A program made the position numbers and the translations under genes. Shown piece by piece: positions 8,264 through 15,990 of a stretch of 64,000 bases of DNA; the stretch's first letter is position 1, and each line of letters opens with the position of its first letter. Source of the DNA: Micrococcales bacterium (lineage in GTDB: Bacteria > Actinomycetota > Actinomycetes > S36-B12 > UBA10799); assembly GCA_016703125.1 (NCBI GenBank), contig JADJCR010000006.1:124001-188000 (forward strand), written 5' to 3'. The notes below the pieces were generated by a model, which saw nothing but the letters and a program-made list of their open reading frames with translations, ran no database searches and had not been told where the DNA came from.

Positions 8264-9106
8264 TCAGACGGCCGCGAACGGCGCGAGCACCTCGTGCCAG
8301 CGCCGGTACGCCAGGAAGTGGCCGTCGCCGGGCACCTCCCGCAACTGCGCGGACGGCGTGGACCGTGCGAGGTCACGGGCCCACAGCGGGGACACGAGGG
8401 TGTCGCGGCCGCCCTGCCAGTACGTGGTGGGAGCCTGCACGTCGCGCAGGGCGAAACCCCAGGACCGGCCCAGCGCGCGGTACTCCTCGACCATGCCCGA
8501 CGCGACGCTCATAGCCGCGGCCATCCATTCTGCGAAAGCACCGGCGGGCAGATGGCCCAGCACATCACGATCGGCCGGACACAGAGTTCTCGCGGTCATG
8601 GAGACCACGAGTCCCGGGGTGACCCGGGCCATGGTCCGGATGGCGCCGAATGCCACCGCGGCCGCAGCGGGCGACGCACTCGACAGGCGCAGGAAACGCC
8701 GGTCGGTTGGGTTGAGTTGAGCCGGTGCTGGTTGGGGCAGGCAGCCCGCGACGACCACGACCGCGAAGGTGCGCCGTGGGAGCAGCGCACCGAGCGCCAA
8801 GGCGTACTGCCCACCCATGGACCACCCGTAGGCCCCGAACCGCTCGAGGTGCAGGTGGTCGGCAAGCGCCTCGGCATCCACGGCCCAGTCGGCGGTGCGG
8901 CGTCCAGGCTCAGGGGTCGAGGAACCGACGCCAGGACGATCCGGGGAGACCAGTCGGACGCCCAGCGACAGCGCCGCAGCGTGCGCCGGTGAGACGTCCT
9001 GGCCGCACAGCAGCCCGCCGTGGTTGCAGATGACGGGCATGCCACGCGGATCGCCGTACTCCCGATAGGCCAGGACCCGACCCCCGGGCAGCGTCACCTG
9101 GGGCAT
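8264..9106 (-). CDS. Alpha/beta-fold hydrolase
   Basis: Cytoplasmic hydrolase of 280 residues with a complete catalytic set: nucleophile Ser96 in GWSMGG, a late acid in YWQGGRDTLVSP, and the histidine in PGDGHFLAY. The oxyanion-hole stretch NHGGLLCGQD follows strand 3. The start lies 3 bp after the stop of the upstream hydrolase gene, so the two hydrolases form an operon with coupled translation. The two are from different subgroups, this one closer to general esterase/epoxide hydrolase-like members. The natural substrate cannot be inferred. Confidence 0.8.
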   Translation of the reverse strand: MPQVTLPGGRVLAYREYGDPRGMPVICNHGGLLCGQDVSPAHAAALSLGVRLVSPDRPGVGSSTPEPGRRTADWAVDAEALADHLHLERFGAYGWSMGGQYALALGALLPRRTFAVVVVAGCLPQPAPAQLNPTDRRFLRLSSASPAAAAVAFGAIRTMARVTPGLVVSMTARTLCPADRDVLGHLPAGAFAEWMAAAMSVASGMVEEYRALGRSWGFALRDVQAPTTYWQGGRDTLVSPLWARDLARSTPSAQLREVPGDGHFLAYRRWHEVLAPFAAV

Positions 9107-9109
9107 GGC

Positions 9110-9940
9110 TCAGGCTGGCAGGCGCGCCTGCATCCACTCCAGGACGTCCGCGAACACCTCTTCCTGCTCAGGCTCGTTGTGGGGCTCGTGGTACATGCCT
9201 TCGTACTCGATGAGCGTGACGTCACCCTCGATGTTCTCCACAAAGGTCTTGCTCGCCGCCGGGACGGTGAGGCGGTCGGCGGTGCCGTGGATGATCAGCA
9301 GCGGCAGCGGGAAGCTCCGCTGATCCATGATCACGTCCATAGCGGCGAAGGTCTGCTTGGCCAGGCCCGTAGAACCCTTGTCGTGCACCAGCGGGTCGTT
9401 CTTGTAGGCCTCCACGACCGCCGGGTCGCGGCTGACGCCGTCAGCATCCAGGCCGGTGGGGATGATGATCCCGGGGGCGATGCCACCGAGCACGTTGGCC
9501 AGGGTGAACTTCAGGCGCTGTTCGCGCAACTCGCTGTCCAGCGCGGGCGCGGAGGCGATCTGCCCGGTGATGTCGGGGTGGTTCTGCATCGTGTACGTCA
9601 TCGTGATCAGACCGCCGAGGCTGTGCCCGTACAGGAAGACCGGCACTCCCGGGAACTGGGTGGTGGCCTGGTCGAGCAGCTCGCCGACGTCAGCGATTGC
9701 TGCCGGGACTCGCAGGTCGCCGCGCTTGCCACTCGTCTTGCCGTGACCCCGCAGGTCGAGGGCGAACACCGCGAAGCCCTGCTCGGTGAACCGCTGCGCG
9801 AGGTGACCGTAGCGCCCCGAGTGCTCCCCGAGTCCGTGGACCAGGCAGACCACACCGCGCGGCTGGTTGTCGGGCAGCCACTGCTGGCGGTAGATCTCGG
9901 CCCCGTCGGCGGCCTTGTGCGTCTCTTCGCTGTGCTTCAT
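9110..9940 (-). CDS. Monoacylglycerol lipase-like alpha/beta hydrolase
   Basis: 276-residue serine hydrolase starting at MKHSEETHKAADGAEIY (ATG 9940). It has the typical monoglyceride lipase layout: VHGLGEHSGRYGHLAQRF, then DLRGHGKTSGKRGD, nucleophile GHSLGG, LIIHGTADRLTVP with the acid, and the terminal YEGMYHEPHNEPE with the histidine. No signal peptide, so it probably acts on intracellular lipids or lysophospholipids. First gene of a two-hydrolase operon. A frame extension to 9985 exists but lacks a good RBS. A strong hairpin (9976-10014) separates it from the small peptide gene upstream. Confidence 0.82.
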   Translation of the reverse strand: MKHSEETHKAADGAEIYRQQWLPDNQPRGVVCLVHGLGEHSGRYGHLAQRFTEQGFAVFALDLRGHGKTSGKRGDLRVPAAIADVGELLDQATTQFPGVPVFLYGHSLGGLITMTYTMQNHPDITGQIASAPALDSELREQRLKFTLANVLGGIAPGIIIPTGLDADGVSRDPAVVEAYKNDPLVHDKGSTGLAKQTFAAMDVIMDQRSFPLPLLIIHGTADRLTVPAASKTFVENIEGDVTLIEYEGMYHEPHNEPEQEEVFADVLEWMQARLPA

Positions 9941-9975
9941 TCCCGCATTGTCCCCCACGGCTGCCCCGACCGACG

Positions 9976-10014
9976 ACAGGGCCACCGCGGGCGAGTCGCC
10001 TGCGGTGGCCCTGT
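9976..10014 (-). terminator. Very stable hairpin after the 25-residue peptide gene
   Basis: ACAGGGCCACCGC (9976-9988) pairs perfectly over 13 bp with GCGGTGGCCCTGT (10002-10014), and the loop holds a further GGCG/CGCC pairing. It lies 23 bp beyond the stop of the small peptide gene on the minus strand and before the lipase gene. It most likely ends or attenuates that transcript. Confidence 0.7.
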
Positions 10015-10036
10015 GCGGGGAAGTCGGTTGGGACCG

Positions 10037-10114
10037 TCAGCGGTCGTGGATTACTTCGGCCCAGAACACACGGGGCGTGCAGTCCAGGAACAACAGCGAT
10101 CGAAGGATCTTCAC
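10037..10114 (-). CDS. 25-residue basic/hydrophobic peptide of unknown function
   Basis: A very short gene: GTG start at 10114 preceded by a perfect AAGGAGG RBS with 6-nt spacing, stop TGA at 10037-10039. The product begins with a hydrophobic, basic stretch (KILRSLLFLDC) and ends RVFWAEVIHDR. It has its own upstream region with a PHO-box-like repeat and is followed by a 13-bp hairpin, so it looks like a complete small transcription unit rather than a chance frame. I do not recognise the peptide. It might be a membrane-associated small protein or a leader peptide controlling the downstream lipase operon. No regulatory codon run is obvious. Confidence 0.6.
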   Translation of the reverse strand: MKILRSLLFLDCTPRVFWAEVIHDR

Positions 10115-10153
10115 TGTGCACCTCCTTGGTCTGTCATGTGAACGTTCTTGTTT

Positions 10154-10171
10154 GTTCACCGTTCGTTAACC
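10154..10171 (+). promoter_or_regulatory. PHO-box-like direct repeat in the divergent gap
   Basis: GTTCACC (10154-10160), GTTC, GTTAACC (10165-10171): 11-nt-spaced units matching the streptomycete PHO-box unit at 7/7 and 6/7 positions. It overlaps a possible plus-strand promoter TTGTTT (10148) with 18-nt spacing to TAATGT (10172-10177), and lies 40 bp upstream of the minus-strand peptide start. The orientation favours the plus strand, but either gene could be the target. Confidence 0.5.
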
Positions 10172-10345
10172 TAATGTACCCCATTACGCCACTTGGCCCA
10201 AGGATGGGCCCATGAGGCGTGCCTCACATGTCGCGAATCGCGGTCGTAGTGCCCCTACCCGTCGGCTTGCTGCGTATGCGGCCACAGCGCCAGATAGGTG
10301 CCCGGTGCGGCGAACCGGACCGCGCACCTGCGGCTCAATCACCTC

Positions 10346-10351
10346 TACGAT
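10346..10351 (+). promoter_or_regulatory. -10 box for leaderless AAA ATPase transcript
   Basis: TACGAT ends 8 nt before GTG 10360, and no RBS is present. Transcription would start at or next to the start codon. The -35 region is not recognisable. Confidence 0.45.
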
Positions 10352-10359
10352 CGGTACCC

Positions 10360-11619
10360 GTGGATCTCAAGCAGTTCGTCGCCGACTCCACACCCGTGTT
10401 CGACGACCCGGCGGCGGTGCGGAGGGAGGCCTTCCAGGCCAGCGCGGCGCTGCTGTCCGCGGGCGACGACGCGGCGGCCAACCTCGACCGCTTCGCCGCC
10501 TACCTGGGCTGGACGCGCGCGGAGGTCGCCGCCCTCGCCGAACAGGGCCGGGGATTCCGGACCACCGCTCCCCCGACACTGCGAGCCCTCGCCGCCGCGG
10601 GCCATGCCGAACAGGTCGAGGCCTACGCGCTGTTCCTCGTGCAGGTGACCCGGTTGGCCTGCCTGCAGTTCTCGCCGTCGGATGCGGCCGCCGGACGCGC
10701 CGCCAGCGCGATCGCGGCCACGCTGACCCGCACGGCCCCGATCAGCAACACGCGTCTCGAACCCGCTGCCCCGCAGGAAGCACCAGCCCCCGCGCACCCG
10801 GCCGAAACCGCCAGCGCGCAAACCGTCGGCGAGGCCCTCGACGACCTCGAAGCACTGGTCGGCCTCGAGGACGCCAAACGGGAGATCAACCAACAGGTGC
10901 AACTCATCCGCATCGCGCAGATGCGGGAGGAGGCGGGCCTGCGCAATCCCACCGTCAGCCGTCATCTGGTGTTCGTCGGCAATCCGGGAACCGGCAAGAC
11001 CACTGTGGCGCGCATCGTGGGGCGCATCTACAGCGCTCTAGGCGTGGTGCGCGACGGCCACCTCCTCGAGGTCGACGCTGCGGGACTCGTCGCCGGCTAC
11101 GTCGGCCAGACCGCGATCAAGACGCAGGAGCAGATCACCAAGGCGCTCGGCGGCGTGCTGTTCATCGACGAGGCCTACGGACTGGTCCGCAACGACTTCG
11201 GCATCGAGGCGATCGACACCCTGGTCAAGGGCATGGAGGACAACCGTCACGACCTCGTGGTGATCGTCGCCGGGTACCCGGCGAACATGGCGGAGTTCAT
11301 CGCCGCGAATCCCGGCCTGGAGTCGCGGTTCCCCACGACGATCACCTTCGCCGACTACACCCCTGACGAACTGCTGCAGATCCTGCAGCGGATGTGCCAG
11401 AGCGCCGACTACGTGCTCGCCGACGATGCGCAGGAACCGGTGCGCCGACTGTTCGCACAACTGGCCGCGGCTCCCGAGTTCGGCAACGCGCGGACGGTGC
11501 GCAACATCTTCGAGGCCGCCGTGCGCGACCATGCGTGGCGGCTGCGCGATGTGGCCGAGGTGAGCTTGGACCAAATGCGGACCCTCACCGCCGAGGACGT
11601 CGGCGCCACGGGGCGGTGA
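10360..11619 (+). CDS. CbbX/SpoVK-like AAA+ ATPase
   Basis: 419-residue AAA+ protein (GTG 10360). The first 160 residues are a helical, Ala-rich region with no recognised domain. The AAA module follows: LVGLEDAKREI, Walker A GNPGTGKTT, the pore-loop region VDAAGLVAGYVGQTAIKT, Walker B VLFIDEAYGL and the arginine finger LESRFPTTI. The lid domain ends the protein. This arrangement matches the CbbX/CfxQ/SpoVK family and the AAA domain of EccA of type VII secretion, which remodel partner proteins as hexamers. No RuBisCO or type VII genes lie nearby, so the client is unknown. Two small membrane-protein genes follow on the same strand. Confidence 0.8.
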   Translation: MDLKQFVADSTPVFDDPAAVRREAFQASAALLSAGDDAAANLDRFAAYLGWTRAEVAALAEQGRGFRTTAPPTLRALAAAGHAEQVEAYALFLVQVTRLACLQFSPSDAAAGRAASAIAATLTRTAPISNTRLEPAAPQEAPAPAHPAETASAQTVGEALDDLEALVGLEDAKREINQQVQLIRIAQMREEAGLRNPTVSRHLVFVGNPGTGKTTVARIVGRIYSALGVVRDGHLLEVDAAGLVAGYVGQTAIKTQEQITKALGGVLFIDEAYGLVRNDFGIEAIDTLVKGMEDNRHDLVVIVAGYPANMAEFIAANPGLESRFPTTITFADYTPDELLQILQRMCQSADYVLADDAQEPVRRLFAQLAAAPEFGNARTVRNIFEAAVRDHAWRLRDVAEVSLDQMRTLTAEDVGATGR

Positions 11620-11657
11620 TCACTCCGGTCGTCACTGCTGCCCGGCATCATGGAGCC

Positions 11658-12314
11658 ATGAACGCGACGACCGCCCGCCGGATCGTGATCATGTTCCTCG
11701 GCCTGGTCATCATCTCGACTGGGCTGACCCTGGTGTTCCTGAGCATGCGCGCCGTCATGGACATCGGCGGGTACTGCGCAAGCGGCGGCCCCTACGTCAT
11801 CGCCAACGAATGCCCGGAGGGCACAGCCGCGCTGCTTCCGCTCGGCATCATCGGCGGCCTCGTCGGTGTGTGGATGTATGCGGTCACGTCGTCGAAACTG
11901 CCCGGCCCGCGTCTCACGTTGCTCACGTGGTCGGCGCTGTTCCTGAGCCTCGGTTGGAACTTCTGGGAGTACGGGCTCAACCCGCCCGACGGGTCCGACG
12001 GTCTGGTCTGGGGCTGGATCATCTGCGGGATCGTGTTCGTCATCATGGGCGGCTTCCCACTGCTGGGGCTGGTCAACCGCGACATCGCCAAGCAGTTGCT
12101 GTGGGCCGATGCCCCCAGCGAAACCCCGATGGACCCGTACCCGCAAGGCGTGCGCGCTGCCGACTTCCCCCGCCGTGCAACGAGCCCGCCGCCACCCGCG
12201 CAGGAGGACTCCCTCCCCGCCGCCCTCGAACGCCTCGCGGTCCTGCACTCCTCCGGGGCACTGACCGACGCGGAGTTCGCCGCGGCCAAGCAGCGGATCC
12301 TGGAGGACCAGTGA
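11658..12314 (+). CDS. Four-helix membrane protein with C-terminal SHOCT domain
   Basis: 218-residue protein from ATG 11658 (RBS GGAG at 11652). Hydrophobic helices at about 8-30, 55-75, 85-105 and 120-142 are followed by a Pro-rich cytoplasmic linker. The C-terminus LERLAVLHSSGALTDAEFAAAKQRIL is a SHOCT domain, a short oligomerisation motif often found at the ends of bacterial membrane or phage proteins. No enzymatic motif is seen. It follows the AAA ATPase gene by 38 bp and overlaps the next small gene by 4 bp. Function unknown; a membrane partner of the ATPase is possible. Confidence 0.7.
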   Translation: MNATTARRIVIMFLGLVIISTGLTLVFLSMRAVMDIGGYCASGGPYVIANECPEGTAALLPLGIIGGLVGVWMYAVTSSKLPGPRLTLLTWSALFLSLGWNFWEYGLNPPDGSDGLVWGWIICGIVFVIMGGFPLLGLVNRDIAKQLLWADAPSETPMDPYPQGVRAADFPRRATSPPPPAQEDSLPAALERLAVLHSSGALTDAEFAAAKQRILEDQ

Positions 12315-12421
12315 ACAACTCCAACGGCACGAAGGCGGCGATGGCGATCGTGCAACTCATCGCGATCCTCGTCGGCATCACGGTGGGGGTGTGGATCTTC
12401 CAGCAGATCGCTGGCGGCTGA
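12311..12421 (+). CDS. 36-residue single-pass membrane peptide
   Basis: GTG 12311 overlaps the previous stop as GTGA, and the RBS GGAGGA lies just upstream inside the SHOCT-encoding sequence. The peptide has a short polar N-terminus (NNSNGTKAA) and one hydrophobic helix (IVQLIAILVGITVGVWIF) and ends QQIAGG. The translational coupling and clean amphipathic layout argue that it is real. Function unknown, probably a membrane partner of the preceding protein. Confidence 0.55.
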   Translation: MNNSNGTKAAMAIVQLIAILVGITVGVWIFQQIAGG

Positions 12422-12530
12422 CCCGCCTGTGTACCCCGGATCTGGCGTTTGATCCACACTCGCTGCGGGTCCCTGGTATCCGGTGAAATCGTGGCTTCGG
12501 CCGCATAGGCTCGCAGCAGGAGGTTCAACC

Positions 12531-13010
12531 ATGACTGTGAACGACAACGGCCCCGACCCCAGCGTCTTCGACTTGGAGACCGCCACCACCGGCAATGACA
12601 ACTACCGCACGGTGGCGTGGACCGGCAAGTACCTGCAGATCACCCTCATGTCCATCCCCGTCGGGGAGTCGGTCGGCCTGGAGGCACATCCCGAGACCGA
12701 CCAGTTCCTGCGACTGGATGCCGGCCACGGCCGCGTCGTCATGGGACCGACGAAGGACGACTTGGCCTTTGAGAAGGAGGTCGAGGACGGGTGGGCGATC
12801 ACCGTGCCCGCGGGCATGTGGCACGACGTGATCAACACCGGCGACGAACCGATGCGTCTCTATGCGGTCTACGCGCCGGTTCACCACGCCAAGGGGATCG
12901 TGCAAGCCACTGCCGACGACGCCGAACGGGACGAGGAGTCCGGCAAGGACGAGCCGCCGGAGTGGACGGTGCAGCCGGGCAGCGGCGCACAGGACGAACA
13001 CGCCGGGTAG
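12531..13010 (+). CDS. Cupin-domain protein
   Basis: 159-residue single-domain cupin from ATG 12531 with a perfect AGGAGG RBS. Cupin motif 1 reads GLEAHPETDQFLRLDAGHGRVVMG and motif 2 reads VPAGMWHDVINTGDEPMRLYAVYAP, providing His/Glu/His metal-ligand candidates. The C-terminal 35 residues are acidic and low-complexity, ending SGAQDEHAG. Similar small cupins are stress-associated or sugar isomerase-like, but no activity can be assigned. It stands alone and is followed by the hairpin repeat cluster. Confidence 0.78.
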   Translation: MTVNDNGPDPSVFDLETATTGNDNYRTVAWTGKYLQITLMSIPVGESVGLEAHPETDQFLRLDAGHGRVVMGPTKDDLAFEKEVEDGWAITVPAGMWHDVINTGDEPMRLYAVYAPVHHAKGIVQATADDAERDEESGKDEPPEWTVQPGSGAQDEHAG

Positions 13011-13040
13011 CCCGCCGCCTGCTCGGTGGCACCCGGCCAG

Positions 13041-13420
13041 CGCGCGCTTTCTCCACCCGGGAGCGATCCGTACACCCGGGAGCGATCCTGCACGGTTGCA
13101 TCGCTCCCGCCCTGAGGTAACCCTCCCGCCTTCAGCCGAGCGGACCCGGCCCCGCCGACTTCCGTACCCGGGGCGATCCAGCACGGTTGCAACGCTCCCG
13201 CCCTGAGGTAACACTCCCGCCTACCGCTGGGCGGACCCCGGCCCGCGCGCTTTCTACACCGGGGAGCGATACGTACACCGGGGAGCGATCCGGCACGGTT
13301 GCATCGCTCCCGCCCTGAGGTAACCCTCCCGCCTACGGTTGGGCGGACCCGGGAGCGCGCGCTTTCCGCACCCGGGAGCGATACTGCACGGTTGAACACG
13401 CTCCCGCCTTCAGCCGGCTC
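13041..13420. repeat. Four-copy tandem hairpin repeat (same 31-nt core as at 4.9 kb)
   Basis: Units of about 90-115 bp contain CGCGCGCTTT, one or two GGGAGCGA boxes and the core GGGAGCGA ... GGTTG ... CGCTCCC, followed by CGCCCTGAGGTAAC and CTCCCGCC. Cores lie at 13078-13108, about 13169-13199 (left arm degenerate), 13281-13311 and 13374-13405. Core length is 31 nt, or 32 in the last copy. The region from 13011 to 13625 has no convincing gene. Confidence 0.8.
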
Positions 13421-13625
13421 ACCGGAATCCGACCGCCATCACCACCGGGAGGACCACCCAGCCGCATGCAACCGCTCGAACGCCGGGCGGCCACGAATCC
13501 GAGCGCTATGGCCTCGTCGACGCGGCGCACCGGGGGAACAGGGCGACTGCGGTGCCGATGCGGGCCACTGCCAGCTGCGGCTAACCTCCCGACGCGGATC
13601 TCGGTTACGAGGCAGACTGCCCATC

Positions 13626-14000
13626 GTGACTCTGACCGAATGTCTGCAGAACGACCTGCGCGACGCTATGCGGGAACGGGAGAGAACCCTGGTGTCGGCA
13701 CTGCGCTCGACGCTGGCGGCGATTGCGAATGCCCAGGCCGTCCCCGCGTCACGGGTTGCTGAGGGTTCGGCCCACGTCGCCGGGGCGGCAGCGGGCGTCG
13801 GGGCGGCGGAGGCGCCGCGTCGCGCCCTCAGCCAGGACCAGGCGCGCTCCATTGTGGTCACCGAGACCGAGGAACTGGCCGCACATGCTTCGCATCTCGA
13901 CGACGTAGGCAGACATGCACAGGCCGTCGATGTTCGTCGCGCCCGGGACCATCTGGTTTCGCTGCTGGCCAACTGCCAGGGCCGGCGGAACGAGCCCTGA
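13626..14000 (+). CDS. GatB/YqeY-like domain protein
   Basis: 124-residue helical protein beginning MTLTECLQNDLRDAMRERERTLVSALRSTLAAI, which closely follows the YqeY N-terminal helical hairpin (MSLxERLxxDLKxAMKAxDKxxLSTLRxLxAAI). The C-terminal half LSQDQARSIVVTETEELAAHASHLDDVGR fits the second helical part of the family. A Gly/Ala-rich insertion lies between them. Members share a fold with the tRNA-binding tail of GatB, but their cellular role is unclear. The start GTG 13626 has no clear RBS. The frame runs upstream into the repeat region without similarity. Confidence 0.65.
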   Translation: MTLTECLQNDLRDAMRERERTLVSALRSTLAAIANAQAVPASRVAEGSAHVAGAAAGVGAAEAPRRALSQDQARSIVVTETEELAAHASHLDDVGRHAQAVDVRRARDHLVSLLANCQGRRNEP

Positions 14001-14186
14001 GTACGTCGCGACCGGGCTGCCACCATGGCCATCGCGACCTTGGAAATCCCGTGAGCCGCTACCCGACAACGACGCGAGTGACCCCAGAACGCCTCGCCAC
14101 AGCGGTCTGAGGCGGACCACCGCGGGGCCGGCGGGAGCATCGGGGCCGGGAGGCGAGCAGCATCCTGCACACCTGCCCGGGCTGAG

Positions 14187-14600
14187 TCAGTGGAACAGCC
14201 AGCAGGACCTGGACAGTCGGCGCCAGGTCTGCGGACCCACGGCACCGTCGACCGTCAGGTCCTTGCGCTGCTGGAACCGTCGCACCACCGATGCCGTCCG
14301 CGGGCCGTACGAGCCGTCCGCCACGACTTCCCGCCCCGCGCCATCGCGGATGCCCATGCGCGCCAGCACCATTTGAACGCTGCGCACCGCCTTGCGAACC
14401 CTGCGGTTTTCGGTGTCCTGCAGCCGCGTCGTCAGCAGGAAGTGGAAGGGGTACACCGGGTTGGGCCGAGCGGCATCAAGCGGGTCCTGCGGGAAGTGGC
14501 ACACCTGCAACCCCGCCGCCTCCGTGGCCGTCGCGGGGATCGCAGGTACGAGCAGCGCCCCAAGCACCACACCTGAGATCGCCATCGCCTGCACCTGCAT
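14187..14600 (-). CDS. Secreted peptidoglycan-binding (PG_binding_1) protein
   Basis: 137-residue exported protein. A signal peptide of about 26 residues ends near PAIPATATEAAG. The mature C-terminal half VQMVLARMGIRD ... GSYGPRTASVVRRFQQRKDLTVDGAVGPQTWRRL is a single peptidoglycan-binding domain 1 repeat. Two cysteines (CHFP and RSCW) could form a disulfide. There is no catalytic domain, so it is probably a wall-attached binding protein or lysin fragment. It stands alone between the YqeY-like gene and the aminotransferase-fold gene. Confidence 0.75.
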   Translation of the reverse strand: MQVQAMAISGVVLGALLVPAIPATATEAAGLQVCHFPQDPLDAARPNPVYPFHFLLTTRLQDTENRRVRKAVRSVQMVLARMGIRDGAGREVVADGSYGPRTASVVRRFQQRKDLTVDGAVGPQTWRRLSRSCWLFH

Positions 14601-14694
14601 GGGATCACCTCGCGGGCTCAGGGTACGCCCGGAAACCGGCTTCGTGCACCTGCTTGCCCCCCGCCGCGCTCGCGCAACCGCCAGCAGGCGGCGG

Positions 14695-15891
14695 TCAACG
14701 ATCGCCGTCGACCGCTGCCGCCATCCGTTCCACCGCCTCGGTCAGAATGGCCTGCGAGGTCGCGAAGTTGAGCCGCACATGCCCTGCGCCGCCAGTGCCG
14801 AACACGTGACCGGAACTGAGCGCCACGTGGGCGTGGTCGAGGAAGAAGCGGGCGGGCCCTTCGAGTGCCGAGACCACGCCGGGGCGCTGCCGGTGCGCCT
14901 CATGCATGCCCAGGTGCCGACAGTCCAACCAGGCAAGATACGTCCCCTGCGCCGGTGCGTAGCCGACGTCGGGCAGCGTCTCGGCCAGCAGCCGACCCAG
15001 CAGGTCCCGGTTGTCCGCCAGGCCTGCCAGCAGGGCATCGAGCCATGGCCCACCGTCCCGGAACGCGGCCGTGTGCGCGATGACCCCGAGGTGGCTGGCG
15101 CCATGGCCGACCTCCTCGGGCATGCGTGCGAGGTCGGCTCGTGCATCCGGACCTGCCAGCGCCAGGGCCGCCTTGAGCCCCGCGAGGTTCCACGCTTTCG
15201 AGGCGGACAAGACGCTGAACGCGTTCTCCGACCCCGCCACGCTCAAGTACGGGACGAAGCTGGCGCCCGGCATGACCAGCGGCGCATGAATCTCGTCGAC
15301 CACCACGCGCACCGCGTATCGCTGAGCCAGTTCCGCCACAGCCTGCAGTTCGTCCCGGGCGTGCACGGCCCCGGTCGGGTTGTGCGGGCTGGCCATCAAA
15401 TAGGCGATCCGGGAGTGCGTACGCGACAACGTCCGGAAGGTGTCGCCCAACCGCTCGAGGTCGATGCGCCCGCCGGTGGTGAGCGGTGACTCCACCACCT
15501 CCCGCCCGGCGCTGGTCACGAATGCGTAGAACGGTGGGTAGACCGGGCAGTTCACCACCACTGGATCGCCAGGCTCGGTGACGAGCCGCAGCACCTCGAC
15601 GATCCCCATCATCACGTCGGGCACGCTCTTCGCAGACTCCGCCGGGAAGCCGTTCCATCCCCATTGCCGCGACGCGAACTCCTGGGCGGCGCGCGGGTAC
15701 TCCGGCCCGTGGGCATAGCCGGTGTCCCCGGTCTCGAGGGCGTCACGCAGAGCCCGGACGATCGGGTCTGCGGGCATGACGTCCATCTCCGCGACCCACA
15801 GGGGCAGGACGTCGGGTGGGTACGCACGCCATTTGACGCTCGTGCGCTGGCGCAACTGCTGCAGGTCCAGTTGCTCCAAGGGGTTCTGCAC
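14695..15891 (-). CDS. MalY/PatB-type PLP-dependent lyase (aminotransferase class I/II fold)
   Basis: 398-residue PLP enzyme. Residues near the N-terminus read RTSVKWRAYPPDVLPLWVAEMD, the signature of MalY/PatB cystathionine beta-lyases. Further motifs are TGYAHGPEY, the pyridine-binding SPHNPTGAVH, VVVDEIHAPLVMPG and the Schiff-base lysine in SASKAWNLAGLK. It is expected to cleave cystathionine or related C-S bonds. Of two GTG candidates (15897, 15891) the second has GAGGG at good distance. The frame is open upstream to 16539 but that part is shadow. Confidence 0.82.
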   Translation of the reverse strand: MQNPLEQLDLQQLRQRTSVKWRAYPPDVLPLWVAEMDVMPADPIVRALRDALETGDTGYAHGPEYPRAAQEFASRQWGWNGFPAESAKSVPDVMMGIVEVLRLVTEPGDPVVVNCPVYPPFYAFVTSAGREVVESPLTTGGRIDLERLGDTFRTLSRTHSRIAYLMASPHNPTGAVHARDELQAVAELAQRYAVRVVVDEIHAPLVMPGASFVPYLSVAGSENAFSVLSASKAWNLAGLKAALALAGPDARADLARMPEEVGHGASHLGVIAHTAAFRDGGPWLDALLAGLADNRDLLGRLLAETLPDVGYAPAQGTYLAWLDCRHLGMHEAHRQRPGVVSALEGPARFFLDHAHVALSSGHVFGTGGAGHVRLNFATSQAILTEAVERMAAAVDGDR

Positions 15892-15936
15892 AAGCACCCT
15901 CAGATGTTCGCACAAAGGTTGCCGCGGAGAATGGGA

Positions 15937-15953
15937 ATACCCCTGGTGGGTAT
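15937..15953. promoter_or_regulatory. CsoR/CstR-type operator
   Basis: ATACCC, CTGGT, GGGTAT: a perfect 6-bp inverted repeat with 5-nt centre, the form recognised by CsoR-family repressors of copper or sulfane-sulfur responses (ATACCC...GGGTAT). It lies 37 bp upstream of the DUF2892 gene's GTG and overlaps its promoter region. No csoR-type gene is in the window. Confidence 0.6.
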
Positions 15954-15990
15954 CTCTGTTCCACCTATGAAGCGACCAGAAGGAGACACC

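Noticed and set aside
13041..13420. CRISPR-like array
   Set aside because: Unit spacing is irregular, spacers are themselves similar, the repeat core is a hairpin in tandem units and no cas gene is present.
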